Source of the DNA: Rugosimonospora acidiphila
GTDB lineage: Bacteria; Actinomycetota; Actinomycetes; Mycobacteriales; Micromonosporaceae
NCBI RefSeq assembly: GCF_039543385.1
Contig: NZ_BAABJQ010000047.1
Location: forward strand, 1-53,178
DNA length: 53,178 nucleotides
Direction of reading: 5' to 3'
Shown here piece by piece: positions 34,733-42,945 of the stretch; the stretch's first letter is position 1, and each line of letters opens with the position of its first letter. A model generated the notes under the pieces. That model was not told where the DNA came from, ran no database searches, and saw nothing but the letters and a program-made list of their open reading frames with translations. The position numbers were made by a program, and so were the translations under genes.

Positions 34733-36070
34733 TTACTGGGCCTCCGACCCGCCCGAGGGGCGGGCCAGGCCCGTCGCCGGCATCGCGTCGGGGATGAGGA
34801 CCCTGACCGAGGTGGGGCCACCGAGCGGGCTGTCGCAATCCAGCACCCCGTCGAAGACCGCGAGCCGTCGCTGCACGCCGCGCAGGCCGGAACCGCGGGT
34901 GGGGTCGGCGCCGCCCACCCCGTCGTCGGTGACGTCGATGCGCAGGTCGCTGCCCTCGGAGACCACCGAGACCGAGGCGTGCCGCGCCCGGGCGTGCTTG
35001 ACCACGTTGGTCAGCAGCTCGGAGGTCACCAGGTAGACGGTCGACTCGACGGCCTGCGGCACATGGCCGTTGATCTTCACCCGTACCGTGGTCGCGATCG
35101 GCAGGTCATAGGCCAGCGCCTGTACGGCGCCGCTCAACCCACGCTCGGCGAGGATCGGCGGATGGATGCCGTGCACCAGTTCGCGTAGCTCCTGGAGGGC
35201 GGCGACGGCCAGGCCGCGCACCCGGGCCAGCATCTCCAGCGCCGCGTCGGGGTCGGTGCGTACCAGCGACTCCACCGCGTCCAGCGTCATGCCGATCGAG
35301 ACCAGCCGGACCTGCGCCCCGTCGTGCAGATCGCGCTCGATGCGGCGCAGCTCGGCCGCCTGGGCGTCGATCGCCTCACCGCGCTGCGCGGACAGCCGCT
35401 CCACGCTGTGCGCGAGCTTCGCCCGCCGGCTCTGCCCGAGGCTCCAGCGCACCCACTGCCGGTACCAGGACGTCGCGGGGACCGCGGACCGGAAGCCGGC
35501 GAAGGCCAGCAGCAGGATCGCCACCCCCGTGAAGACCGCGGCGCCCAACGGACGGTCCGGCAGCCGCACCAGCAGATAGGCGGCGTAGCCCAGGGTGCCG
35601 ATCGGGAGCAGGAAGATCACCGCTCCGACGAACGGATCGAGGAACAGATACAGCAGGTCACGCCACATCGCCGGATCGGTGAAAAACCATCGCGTGCGCC
35701 GCTGGGCCAGCGCCACTAGTTTGGCCTTGTGGAAGTCGTAGCCGTTCCACCACCAGCCGTTGGCGGTCTCCTCCATCCTGGGTAGCGGAAGGTAGGGCGC
35801 GATCACCTCCTCTCCGCCGCGGATGGCGGTCCACCGGCGGGTGGCCGTCGCCGCCAGCCGACCAGCGGGCAGCGCCAGCAGCACCGTGGTCCCGGCCCCG
35901 GCCAGATACTGCGGCCAGAGCAGGAACAGGGGCAGGGCGGTGATGGCGAGCTTCGCCAGCGTCCACAGGGCCAGTCCGGCCGCACCGGGCCAGGCCCGCA
36001 CGTGAGTCATGGTCATCATCCGTAACCGGGCGGGCCCGCGTTCCCGCGGGGACACTGCGCTCACGCCCAT
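34733..36070 (-). CDS. Sensor histidine kinase (NarL/DesK type)
   Basis: 445 aa; the ATG at 36070 follows a GAGGAGG site. Membrane segments lie near residues 30-70 and 130-200. The HisKA_3 domain has RRIERDLHDGAQVRLVSIGMTLDAVE with the phospho-acceptor His, followed by a HATPase domain with SELLTNVVKHARARH and DDGVGGADPTRGSGLRGVQRRL. It is divergent from the response regulator gene with a ~230-base shared promoter region carrying 21-bp repeats. The pair is probably the cluster's own two-component regulator. Confidence 0.94.
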   Translation of the reverse strand: MGVSAVSPRERGPARLRMMTMTHVRAWPGAAGLALWTLAKLAITALPLFLLWPQYLAGAGTTVLLALPAGRLAATATRRWTAIRGGEEVIAPYLPLPRMEETANGWWWNGYDFHKAKLVALAQRRTRWFFTDPAMWRDLLYLFLDPFVGAVIFLLPIGTLGYAAYLLVRLPDRPLGAAVFTGVAILLLAFAGFRSAVPATSWYRQWVRWSLGQSRRAKLAHSVERLSAQRGEAIDAQAAELRRIERDLHDGAQVRLVSIGMTLDAVESLVRTDPDAALEMLARVRGLAVAALQELRELVHGIHPPILAERGLSGAVQALAYDLPIATTVRVKINGHVPQAVESTVYLVTSELLTNVVKHARARHASVSVVSEGSDLRIDVTDDGVGGADPTRGSGLRGVQRRLAVFDGVLDCDSPLGGPTSVRVLIPDAMPATGLARPSGGSEAQ

Positions 36071-36156
36071 CGGGCCTCCTCTTTGGCGATACCGCCGTTA
36101 CCCATCAAGGTTCTCAGCCATGCCGGGGCCCGACAATCCGGCAGGGCACCGTGTCG

Positions 36157-36219
36157 GGGTTGGTCTAGCTGCGGTTCGGGTTGGTCTAGCTCCGGTCAGG
36201 GTTGGTCTAGCTCTACCCC
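36157..36219. repeat. Three 21-bp direct repeats between kinase and regulator genes
   Basis: GGGTTGGTCTAGCT-led units start at 36157, 36178 and 36199, an exact two-turn spacing, as expected for cooperative binding sites on one DNA face. The last copy continues into CTAGCTCTACCCCCAAGG, which matches a motif at 42.2 kb. Confidence 0.8.
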
Positions 36220-36304
36220 CAAGGGCGCGGCCTGATGGCGATGTCCGGGCACCTCGCTACCATGAGCGCATCCCGCCTTATCCCGACGAAACGATGGAGT
36301 GCCG

Positions 36305-36964
36305 GTGCGCATTGTGCTAGCCGAGGATCAATACCTGCTCCGCGACGGTATGACGCACCTGCTCGGCGCACGCGGCTTCACGGTGGTCGCCGCCGTGGAC
36401 AATCCCACGGACCTGATGGAGGCGCTGCTGGCCGAGCGGCCGGACCTGGCCATCGTGGACGTGCGGCTCCCGCCGACCTTCACCGACGAGGGCGTCAGCG
36501 CCGCGATGGCCGCCCGCAAGCGCCTGCCCGGGCTGCCGATTCTGGTGCTCTCGCAGCATGTTCAGCAGGTTTACGCCAGGGATCTGCTGGCCGACGGCCA
36601 GGGCGCGATCGGCTACCTGCTCAAGGATCGGGTGCTCAACTCGAGCCAGTTCATCGATGCCCTCAAGGTGGTCGCGGCCGGCGGCACGGTCATGGATCCC
36701 GAGGTCGTCGGCAAACTGATGATCCGGAACTCGGCACGGCACGGCATCGGCTCGCTCACCGAGCGGGAGACGGACGTGCTGCGGCTGATGGCGGAGGGCA
36801 GTTCGAACGCGAATATCGCCCAGCGGCTGGGCATCAGCGAGGGAGCGATCGGAAAGCACACCGCGAGCATTTTCGGGAAACTCGATCTGCCCCCGTCGGA
36901 CGAAACGAACCGTCGCGTGCTGGCCGTTCTCGCCTATCTCAACAGCGCCGATCTCGACAATTAG
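36305..36964 (+). CDS. LuxR-type response regulator
   Basis: 219 aa from the GTG at 36305, which has GGAG 5 bases upstream (an in-frame GTG at 36299 overlaps that site). The receiver domain (1-120) has the phospho-Asp in LAIVDVRLPP. A LuxR helix-turn-helix (~155-205) reads LTERETDVLRLMAEGSSNANIAQRLGISEGAIGKHTASIFGKL. It is divergent from the histidine kinase. It likely binds the 21-bp repeats in its own promoter and the related motif before the VC0807/lipoprotein genes. Confidence 0.95.
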   Translation: MRIVLAEDQYLLRDGMTHLLGARGFTVVAAVDNPTDLMEALLAERPDLAIVDVRLPPTFTDEGVSAAMAARKRLPGLPILVLSQHVQQVYARDLLADGQGAIGYLLKDRVLNSSQFIDALKVVAAGGTVMDPEVVGKLMIRNSARHGIGSLTERETDVLRLMAEGSSNANIAQRLGISEGAIGKHTASIFGKLDLPPSDETNRRVLAVLAYLNSADLDN

Positions 36965-37032
36965 CATCCGGCTCGGCGCATTGTCGTCTGAGTCGGGGGG
37001 TCACCGTAGGTCGATCGCGGTGAGGGTGCTGC

Positions 37033-37059
37033 CCGGGGTGTGACGATCGCACACCCCGG
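37033..37059. terminator. Terminator between the regulator and thioesterase genes
   Basis: Perfect 10-bp stem CCGGGGTGTG / CACACCCCGG with a 7-nt loop, followed on the plus strand by CGTGTTTCTCC. It lies between two convergent genes. Confidence 0.7.
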
Positions 37060-37184
37060 CGTGTTTCTCCTCGTGGATCCAAGGTCAGCGGTCGAAGTCG
37101 TCTCGATCCGCCCGCTGGGCCGAGCAGCAGCGGACGTACCAGCCACGCCTCCGGCGGGCCGGCCGGGGCGGGCGTGGCCGTGGC

Positions 37185-37937
37185 TCACAGCCCGCCGCAG
37201 GACAGCAGCATGTCCGACACCGCATTGATCACCTCGTTCTGGTGAGCCGCGAGGAAGAAGTGGCCGCCCTGGAAGACCCTCAGCTCGAAGGGTCCGGTGG
37301 TGTGCCTCTCCCAGGACTGCGCCTCGGCGATCGTGGTACGCGGGTCGTCGTCACCGGTCAGCGTCACGACCGGGCAGGACACCGTGACGTCTTCCGCGCA
37401 CCGGTAACGTTCGATGGCCCGATAGTCGCTACGGATCGCCGGCAGAATCATCCGCAGCAACTCCTCGTCGCCGAGCACGCGGGCGTCCGTGCCGCTCAGC
37501 GCCTTCATCTCCTCGACGATGCCGTCGTCGTCGCGCAGGTGGACGCTCTCGTCCCGGGCGCAGCTGGGCGCGCGCCGGCCGGAGGCGAAGATGCTCAGCA
37601 GTTGCCCCGTGCCGTCCCGCTCCAGGCGACGGGCGACCTCGAACGCGACGATCGCGCCCATGCTGTGGCCGAAAAGCATCAGCGGGCGATCCAGCCACGG
37701 CCCGAGCGCCTCGGTGACGGCGTCCGCGAGCGCGGCGATGCTGCCGACGCCCGGCTCGTTGCGGCGGTCCTGGCGTCCCGGGTACTGCACGGAGAGCACG
37801 TCGACCGTGGGCGCCAGCCCGGCCGACATCGGGTAGTAGAAGCTCGCGCTTCCGCCGGCGTGCGGCAGGCAGACCAAGCGCACTTTGCTGTCGTCCGACG
37901 GATGGAACCGCCGTACCCACAGATCCGGGTTAGCCAT
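37185..37937 (-). CDS. Type II thioesterase
   Basis: 250 aa; the ATG has an AGGAGA site. It is an alpha/beta hydrolase of the TEII class: LVCLPHAGGSASFYYP near the start, the nucleophile elbow GHSMGA (Ser ~91), the acidic residue in TGDDDP and the His in GGHFFL. TEII enzymes clear wrong or stalled acyl groups from carrier domains of NRPS or PKS lines; here the carrier domains of the A-PCP and C-A*-PCP proteins are likely clients. Confidence 0.94.
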   Translation of the reverse strand: MANPDLWVRRFHPSDDSKVRLVCLPHAGGSASFYYPMSAGLAPTVDVLSVQYPGRQDRRNEPGVGSIAALADAVTEALGPWLDRPLMLFGHSMGAIVAFEVARRLERDGTGQLLSIFASGRRAPSCARDESVHLRDDDGIVEEMKALSGTDARVLGDEELLRMILPAIRSDYRAIERYRCAEDVTVSCPVVTLTGDDDPRTTIAEAQSWERHTTGPFELRVFQGGHFFLAAHQNEVINAVSDMLLSCGGL

Positions 37938-38172
37938 TGTCGTCGTCTCCTGTCCCCGGTGATTGCCGCGCCGACGCGGGATCTGAACCCGCCTCGGCTC
38001 CTGAGTCCATTCACCCAGCCCGCGACGGCAAACTGAACCCCAGACCTGGAGGTAGGGGCTTGGAAGACGTGCGGTCCGCCCGTGGCTCCGAGAACCGGCG
38101 AGCCGTTGGGACGATCGGCGAACCGGCCGAGCAGTCGGGGCGCGCGACGGATGCCCTCAGGCGGGCAGGGGA

Positions 38173-38220
38173 CGATGCCCCGGGACCCGGCACGGGGGGA
38201 GCCAGGGTCCCGGGGCATCG
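38173..38220 (-). terminator. Perfect 16-bp hairpin after the ABC permease gene
   Basis: Arms 38173-38188 and 38205-38220 are exact complements (core GATGCCCCGGGACCC) with a 16-nt loop, 17 bases past the permease stop codon. The rest of the 37938-38236 gap holds the thioesterase promoter region and no gene. Confidence 0.75.
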
Positions 38221-38236
38221 GGCGGGAGGGCGGTGC

Positions 38237-39082
38237 TCAGGTCAGCGCGCGCCGGTGGAAGCCGGCGATTCCGGTCAGCCCGAACACCACGGTGAAGGCC
38301 ACCAGAGCGGCCAGCGAGATCGGCAACGGAATCGACTCGACCTTCCCGGAAAGCAGCAGCGACCGGATGGCCTCGGCGACATAGGTCAGCGGGTTGACGG
38401 CGCACACGACCTGGAACCAGCGCAGGTCGGACAGTGCCCGCCAGGGGAACTGGGTCGCCCCGGTGAAGATGAGCGGAACCAGCAGCACGGTGAACAGCAC
38501 GTTGATGTGCCGCGGGGGAACCAGCGTGCCGCAGACCATGCCGAGGCAGGCACCGGTGATGGCACCGAGCACCACCACCCCGACGGCGGGCAGCAGCCCC
38601 GACACCGGCCAGGACACGTTCTGGAGCACCAGGAAGCCCACCGGCACCATGAGCAGCGCGCCGATGGTGCCACGGATCGCCCCGAAGAGGATCTTCTCCA
38701 CCGCGACCAGCCGGATCGACAGTGGTGCCAGCAGCCGGTCCTCGATCTCGCGGGTCACCGAGAAGTCGAGCACCAGGGGCAGCGCGGTGTTCTGCAGACC
38801 CACCACGAACGCGTTCATGGCGATCAGACCGGGCAGCAGCACCTGCGAGTAGCTGTTGTCCGCGTACCCGATGCCGGACAGCACGCGGCCGAAGATGAAC
38901 AGCAGGAAGACGGGCTGGATCATGGTCTGCAGGAGGAACGGCACCAGTTCGCGCCAGGTGACGAACAGGTCGCGCTGGAGTACGGCGAGGAACGCCCGGC
39001 TCTGCGCCACCCGCTTGACCGCGACGTCCTGCTCGGCGGTCGGGAGCGGGCTGTCCAGCCGGGAGGGGATCACGGCGGTCAT
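38237..39082 (-). CDS. ABC-2 type transporter permease (DrrB-like)
   Basis: 281 aa with six membrane segments and a polar N-terminal tail. The sequence LVPFLLQTMIQPVFLLFIFGRVLSGIGYA and LVVGLQNTALPLVLDFSVTREIEDRLLAPL-like segment are typical of drug-export ABC-2 permeases. Its ATG overlaps the ATPase stop (ATGA). It probably exports the cluster product and contributes to self-resistance. Confidence 0.94.
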   Translation of the reverse strand: MTAVIPSRLDSPLPTAEQDVAVKRVAQSRAFLAVLQRDLFVTWRELVPFLLQTMIQPVFLLFIFGRVLSGIGYADNSYSQVLLPGLIAMNAFVVGLQNTALPLVLDFSVTREIEDRLLAPLSIRLVAVEKILFGAIRGTIGALLMVPVGFLVLQNVSWPVSGLLPAVGVVVLGAITGACLGMVCGTLVPPRHINVLFTVLLVPLIFTGATQFPWRALSDLRWFQVVCAVNPLTYVAEAIRSLLLSGKVESIPLPISLAALVAFTVVFGLTGIAGFHRRALT

Positions 39083-40059
39083 CGAAGGTCACGTCCTGTC
39101 AGCGAAATGAATACGTCCTCAAGGCTTGGCCGGCTGAAGGCGACGTCGGTGACGGTGCACTGCAGCCCGGACACGATCCGCAGCGTGTCGGAGAGAAGCT
39201 CCCCGTGCGACCGCTCGGAGTACAGGCGGAAACTGACGGCGCTCGGGTCGTCGTCGGGGCGGCGGGTCAGCTCCTCGACCCGGGTGACCTCGGGCTGCCG
39301 GCCCAGGGCGGCGCCCACGTCCGAGGTGACCGCGCCGTAGAGCCGGAGGCTGACCGTCAGCGTGGTGCTGCCGGGCAGCGACTGGGTGAGCTTGTCCGTC
39401 TCGTCCAGCGCCAGCAGCCTGCCGTGGTCGACGATGCCGACCCGGTCGCAGAGCTTGGCCGCCTCGTCCATGTCGTGAGTGGTGACGACCACCGTCACGC
39501 CGTCCTTGCGCAGTTCGGCGATGCGTTCGTGGACGAACAGGCGCGACTGCGGATCGAGGCCGGTGGCCGGCTCGTCGAGGAACATCACCGTCGGGCGGTG
39601 CATGAGCGCCCGGGCAATCATCACCCGCTGGGCCTGGCCGCCGGAGACCTGGTCGGCACGGGCGTCCGCCCGGGCCGTCAGACCCATCCAGTCGATGAGT
39701 TCGGCGGCGCGCCGGCGCCGCTCGGAGCGGCCCATGCCGTGGTACGCGGCATGGAAAATCAGATTCTGGCGAATGGTCAGGGACTGGTCGAGATTCTGGC
39801 GCTGCGGTACGACCGCCAGCATCCGCCGCGCGAGCGCGGACTGGCGGACCACGTCCACCCCGGCGATCCCGGCATAGCCTGCGGTCGGCAGGGTACGGGT
39901 CGTCAGCACGCTCACCGTTGTTGTCTTGCCCGCGCCGTTGGGGCCGAGCAATCCGAAAACCTCGCCGGCCCGGATCGAGAACGACAGTCCGTCGACCGCG
40001 GGACGGGTGGCCCGGGGATATCTCTTCACGAGGTCTTTCACGACCACCGCGTCCTGCAC
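39079..40059 (-). CDS. ABC transporter ATP-binding protein (DrrA-like)
   Basis: 326 aa from a GTG with GGAGA 6 bases upstream (VQDAVVVKDLVKRYP). Walker A GLLGPNGAGKTTT, Q-loop VVPQRQNLDQSLT, signature VSGGQAQRVMIARAL and Walker B VMFLDEPATGLD are intact. The C-terminal extension (~235-326) ends FSRPSLEDVFISLTGRDLR, the mark of DrrA-type drug-export ATPases. It is coupled to the permease gene. It has its own promoter region, since a strong terminator ends the upstream glycosyltransferase gene. Confidence 0.95.
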   Translation of the reverse strand: MQDAVVVKDLVKRYPRATRPAVDGLSFSIRAGEVFGLLGPNGAGKTTTVSVLTTRTLPTAGYAGIAGVDVVRQSALARRMLAVVPQRQNLDQSLTIRQNLIFHAAYHGMGRSERRRRAAELIDWMGLTARADARADQVSGGQAQRVMIARALMHRPTVMFLDEPATGLDPQSRLFVHERIAELRKDGVTVVVTTHDMDEAAKLCDRVGIVDHGRLLALDETDKLTQSLPGSTTLTVSLRLYGAVTSDVGAALGRQPEVTRVEELTRRPDDDPSAVSFRLYSERSHGELLSDTLRIVSGLQCTVTDVAFSRPSLEDVFISLTGRDLR

Positions 40060-40121
40060 GTCGGGTCTCCAGTCGTCGAGCGGACCACGGCGGGTCCGAC
40101 AATCTGGTCGGAGGAAGTTTG

Positions 40122-40159
40122 CGGGCGAGGAAGGCGGGGGACCACGCCTTCCTCGCCCG
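40122..40159 (-). terminator. Perfect 15-bp hairpin after the MGT gene
   Basis: Core arms GGGCGAGGAAGGCG (40123-40136) and CGCCTTCCTCGCCC (40145-40158), extended by one outer pair, with an 8-nt loop, 23 bases past the MGT stop codon. Confidence 0.75.
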
Positions 40160-40181
40160 GTATCCGCCTCGCGGGAGAGGG

Positions 40182-41375
40182 TCAGCGGGCGGACTTCAGG
40201 TACGTCTCTAGTTCGTCGGCGGCGGCTACGGCGCCGCCGGTGGCCCGCACGATCGCGCCCAGATCGCGCGCCGCGGACCGGTAGGTGGAGTTGTGGTGGA
40301 CGGAATCGATGGCGGCGCGCAGGCTGCTGACCGTCACCTCGGTGCCGGCCAGGTTGACGCCGGCGCCGAGTTCCGCGACCCGGTTGGCCACGGCCGCCTG
40401 CTCGACGGACTGCGGAATGGTGACCATCGGCGTGTCCCGCGCCAGGGCCTCCATCGTTCCACCCATGCCGGAGTGGGTCACGAATACCGCGGCGTGCTCC
40501 AGCACGGCCCACTGCGGCACGCTGGCGTACACCTCGACGTTGGGTGGAATGGCGCCCAGCTGGGCGAGGTCCACGCCGCCGGTCGACACAACGGCGTGCC
40601 AACCGGTGGCGGTCACCGCGCGGATCGCGGTGCGGAAGAACTCCGGATGGTTGTTCATGGCCGTGCCCAGCGAGATGTAGACGATCGGGGCACCGTTCGC
40701 CGGTGGCTGCCAGGTGCCCTGGAACGACCGTCCGCCCAGACACGGCCCCACAAAGGCGAACCGTTCGTCGAACGTGTCACCGGCGTACTGGAACTCCCTG
40801 GGCAGCACGACGAGAGAGAACTCGGGTCGTGCCACGATGAAGTCCTCGGGCGCGATCGGTGCCACGCCGTGGGCGGCGGTCAGTTCCGCCAGCTTCTCGC
40901 GGAACGCGACCCGGGCGGGGTGCTCGTCGACGCCGCTGGCCGCCTCGCCCGCGAACGTCGCCAGTGACCACTGGTCGTTGTACGCGAACGAGGTGAACAG
41001 CTCGACGGCGGGGCACTGCCATTTGGCACCGAGCACTCGCCCGGTCGCGTAGATGGTCCGGTCGTAGACGATCAGGTCGGGTACGTCGTCGCCGAAGCTC
41101 CGCTCGAAGTGCGGCAGCGTTGCCGCGCTCTCCATGACCAGAACCAGCGGCAGCCATGCCGCGAAGTCGGCCGGGGGGTCCTCGGTGCGGGGCTTGGGGG
41201 TCAGATTCGACTCGTACCGCAGCACTCGGGCGCCCGTCCGTTCCACCAGCGGCGCGAACTGTTCGGTCGCCGCCACGGTGACGCGGTGGCCGCGGCGAAT
41301 GAGCTCGGCCGCTGCTTCCAGCGTCGGAAAGACATGTCCGTATGCCGGGATGGTGAACAGTGCCAGGTGTGCCAC
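40182..41375 (-). CDS. MGT-family glycosyltransferase (OleD/MgtA-like), candidate self-resistance enzyme
   Basis: 397 aa from a GTG with AGGAGGAG upstream. The GT-B fold is shown by LALFTIPAYGHVFPTLEAAAELIRRGHRVT, the mid-protein FVGPCLGGR, VYISLGTAMNNHPEF, and the donor motif VPQWAVLEHAAVFVTHSGMGGTMEALARDTPMVTIPQSVEQ. This matches macrolide glycosyltransferases such as OleD, OleI and MgtA, which inactivate an antibiotic inside the producer by adding glucose. A secreted GH3 enzyme encoded ~1.6 kb away could remove the sugar. It could instead be a biosynthetic transferase; the context favours resistance. Confidence 0.9.
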   Translation of the reverse strand: MAHLALFTIPAYGHVFPTLEAAAELIRRGHRVTVAATEQFAPLVERTGARVLRYESNLTPKPRTEDPPADFAAWLPLVLVMESAATLPHFERSFGDDVPDLIVYDRTIYATGRVLGAKWQCPAVELFTSFAYNDQWSLATFAGEAASGVDEHPARVAFREKLAELTAAHGVAPIAPEDFIVARPEFSLVVLPREFQYAGDTFDERFAFVGPCLGGRSFQGTWQPPANGAPIVYISLGTAMNNHPEFFRTAIRAVTATGWHAVVSTGGVDLAQLGAIPPNVEVYASVPQWAVLEHAAVFVTHSGMGGTMEALARDTPMVTIPQSVEQAAVANRVAELGAGVNLAGTEVTVSSLRAAIDSVHHNSTYRSAARDLGAIVRATGGAVAAADELETYLKSAR

Positions 41376-41417
41376 GGCTGCTCCTCCTAACGGTGGGTGG
41401 GTTCGGTGGGTGGGCTC

Positions 41418-42092
41418 TTAGGCACGCAGGTTGTGCTTGCGGGTGTAGTACGCCATGAAGGAGAGCAGTCCACCGAGAATGACGAACCACTGCACCGTGG
41501 TGACCAGGTTGATCTGGTCGATCGGCAGCGTGTACGCCAGCGTCACCCGGATCACCGCGTCGAGCACCAGCGCGACGCCGAACACGACGGTCAGCAGGCG
41601 CAGCCCGTGCCGCATCTGCGGCTCGTTCTTCCAGCGCGTCTCCCACTCGCTGGCGCCCCGCTCACCCTTCTTGGTGCGGGCGATGCTCATGCCGGCGTGC
41701 AGGAAGAACGGCTGCCGGAAGAACAGCGTGATCAACATCCACCCGCCGAACATGCCGGTGATCCAGCCGTCCTTCGCGAAGAAGAAGCGGGCGTTCCCGG
41801 AGATCACCGAGATGACGGTGCCGACGACCATCATGCTGACCATGAACAGGCCCAGGGCGTCGGTCTTGCGGTAGCGCAGGAACACGTACACCGTGCGCAG
41901 TGCGGGGACGATACCCGAGATGACGCCCGCGGTCAGCGGCGACGCGCCGTGCTGGCGCAGCAGGTAGTAGGCGGCCAGTGGAACCACCAGGTCGAAAGCC
42001 GCGGAGGCGAGCAGTGCCAGCCGCGAACTGCGGGGCTCGTGCGTCGCCACCGGGGCGACCTGAGCATTGCGTGTGCTTACCGTTGTCCTCAT
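41418..42092 (-). CDS. VC0807-family integral membrane protein
   Basis: 224 aa from the ATG at 42092 (GGGAGAGG site). Five or six hydrophobic segments are seen, with SAAFDLVVPLAAYYLLRQHGASPLTAGVISGIVPALRTVYVFLRYRKTD at the start, the usual pattern of VC0807-like proteins. The family's function is not known; members occur in natural-product clusters. It is divergent from the small lipoprotein gene and its promoter region carries the 42.2-kb motif pair, so it is probably regulated with the cluster. Confidence 0.85.
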   Translation of the reverse strand: MRTTVSTRNAQVAPVATHEPRSSRLALLASAAFDLVVPLAAYYLLRQHGASPLTAGVISGIVPALRTVYVFLRYRKTDALGLFMVSMMVVGTVISVISGNARFFFAKDGWITGMFGGWMLITLFFRQPFFLHAGMSIARTKKGERGASEWETRWKNEPQMRHGLRLLTVVFGVALVLDAVIRVTLAYTLPIDQINLVTTVQWFVILGGLLSFMAYYTRKHNLRA

Positions 42093-42194
42093 GTCCTCTC
42101 CCGATACAGCGTTGATTGCCGATGCTCGTGAGAGAAACGGTAGACGCATATTTCAGCCGGCGTAAGCCATCTACGTCAACAGTGGGGGGGAGGG

Positions 42195-42311
42195 CTAGCT
42201 CCACCCCTATGGTGACCGTGCTCCACCCCTATGGTTTGGTCGCCATACCCCGACATGGGCCCAGTCACATTGTCTAACGCATTCGGGGGCCGCATTCTGT
42301 TTGAGGGGTGG
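42195..42311. promoter_or_regulatory. Repeated CTCCACCCCTATGGT motif, shared with the regulator promoter
   Basis: Two copies (42198-42213, 42220-42235) lie 22 bp apart, and an inverted CCACCCCT is at 42304-42311. The first copy extends to CTAGCTCCACCCCTATGG, 15 of 18 positions equal to CTAGCTCTACCCCCAAGG at 36.2 kb. It lies in the ~310-base gap between the divergent VC0807 and lipoprotein genes. Confidence 0.6.
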
Positions 42312-42405
42312 TCGAACCGTCGCCCTGATCGCCGGCAGGCCGACGATCTTTCATATCTTCGCGGTTTCCCGGAGCGCGGGCAATCGCCCTTGTTAAGGAG
42401 CTCTC

Positions 42406-42714
42406 ATGCGGCTGAAAGCGGGGATCTGCGGGGTCCTGCTGGGGATCTCGATGCTGGCGACGGGCTGCGCCGAAACGAGTCTCGGCCTCAGCTGCGCCCA
42501 TGGCAACTGCCAGGTTGACCTGCGTGATGGCAGCTCAGTAACGCTGGCCGGGCATCAGGTGAAGGTCCTGCGGGTCGACAGCGCATCGCTGACGTTACTG
42601 GCCGGCGGCGCCCGGTTCATGCTCGATGAGAAAACAGACATCAATATCGGATCGCTGCACCTGCACCTCGAGCGCCTGCGTGGCGGTGTGGCGACTGTCG
42701 ATGTGTCCAGCTGA
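42406..42714 (+). CDS. Small lipoprotein of unknown function
   Basis: 102 aa with an AAGGAG site 6-7 bases before the ATG. A signal peptide ends in the lipobox LATGC (Cys21). The mature part is small and strand-rich (CQVDLRDGSSVTLAGHQVKVLRVDSASLTLLAGG ... LHLHLERLRGGVATVDVSS) with two further Cys (SCAHGNC) that may form a disulfide. No family was recognised. It lies between the VC0807 gene and the GH3 glucosidase gene and may be made with the latter; an immunity or wall-binding role is possible but unsupported. Confidence 0.8.
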   Translation: MRLKAGICGVLLGISMLATGCAETSLGLSCAHGNCQVDLRDGSSVTLAGHQVKVLRVDSASLTLLAGGARFMLDEKTDINIGSLHLHLERLRGGVATVDVSS

Positions 42715-42945
42715 CCGATCGGCGGATTAGTATTTCGCCGCCGGCGGCCGCCATCGCTGGGTGTAGTGGATTATCCTAGCCGAAATATCCTGGTGGCCTG
42801 GCCGAACGGCTGCCCCAGCATCGTTCCCCTGTGCGAACGGTAGTCCGGAACTCTGGGGTTACACCGCCGCCGTACCGCGCCTAACTTTTGCGCCGCAAGC
42901 ACTGTTCGCGGGGACTCCCGCCCGACATGGCGAGGCGAGGTTAAG

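Noticed and set aside
38000..38060. tRNA-like T-arm (GCGGG-TTCAGAT-CCCGC on the minus strand)
   Set aside because: No matching acceptor, D or anticodon arms could be found around it.
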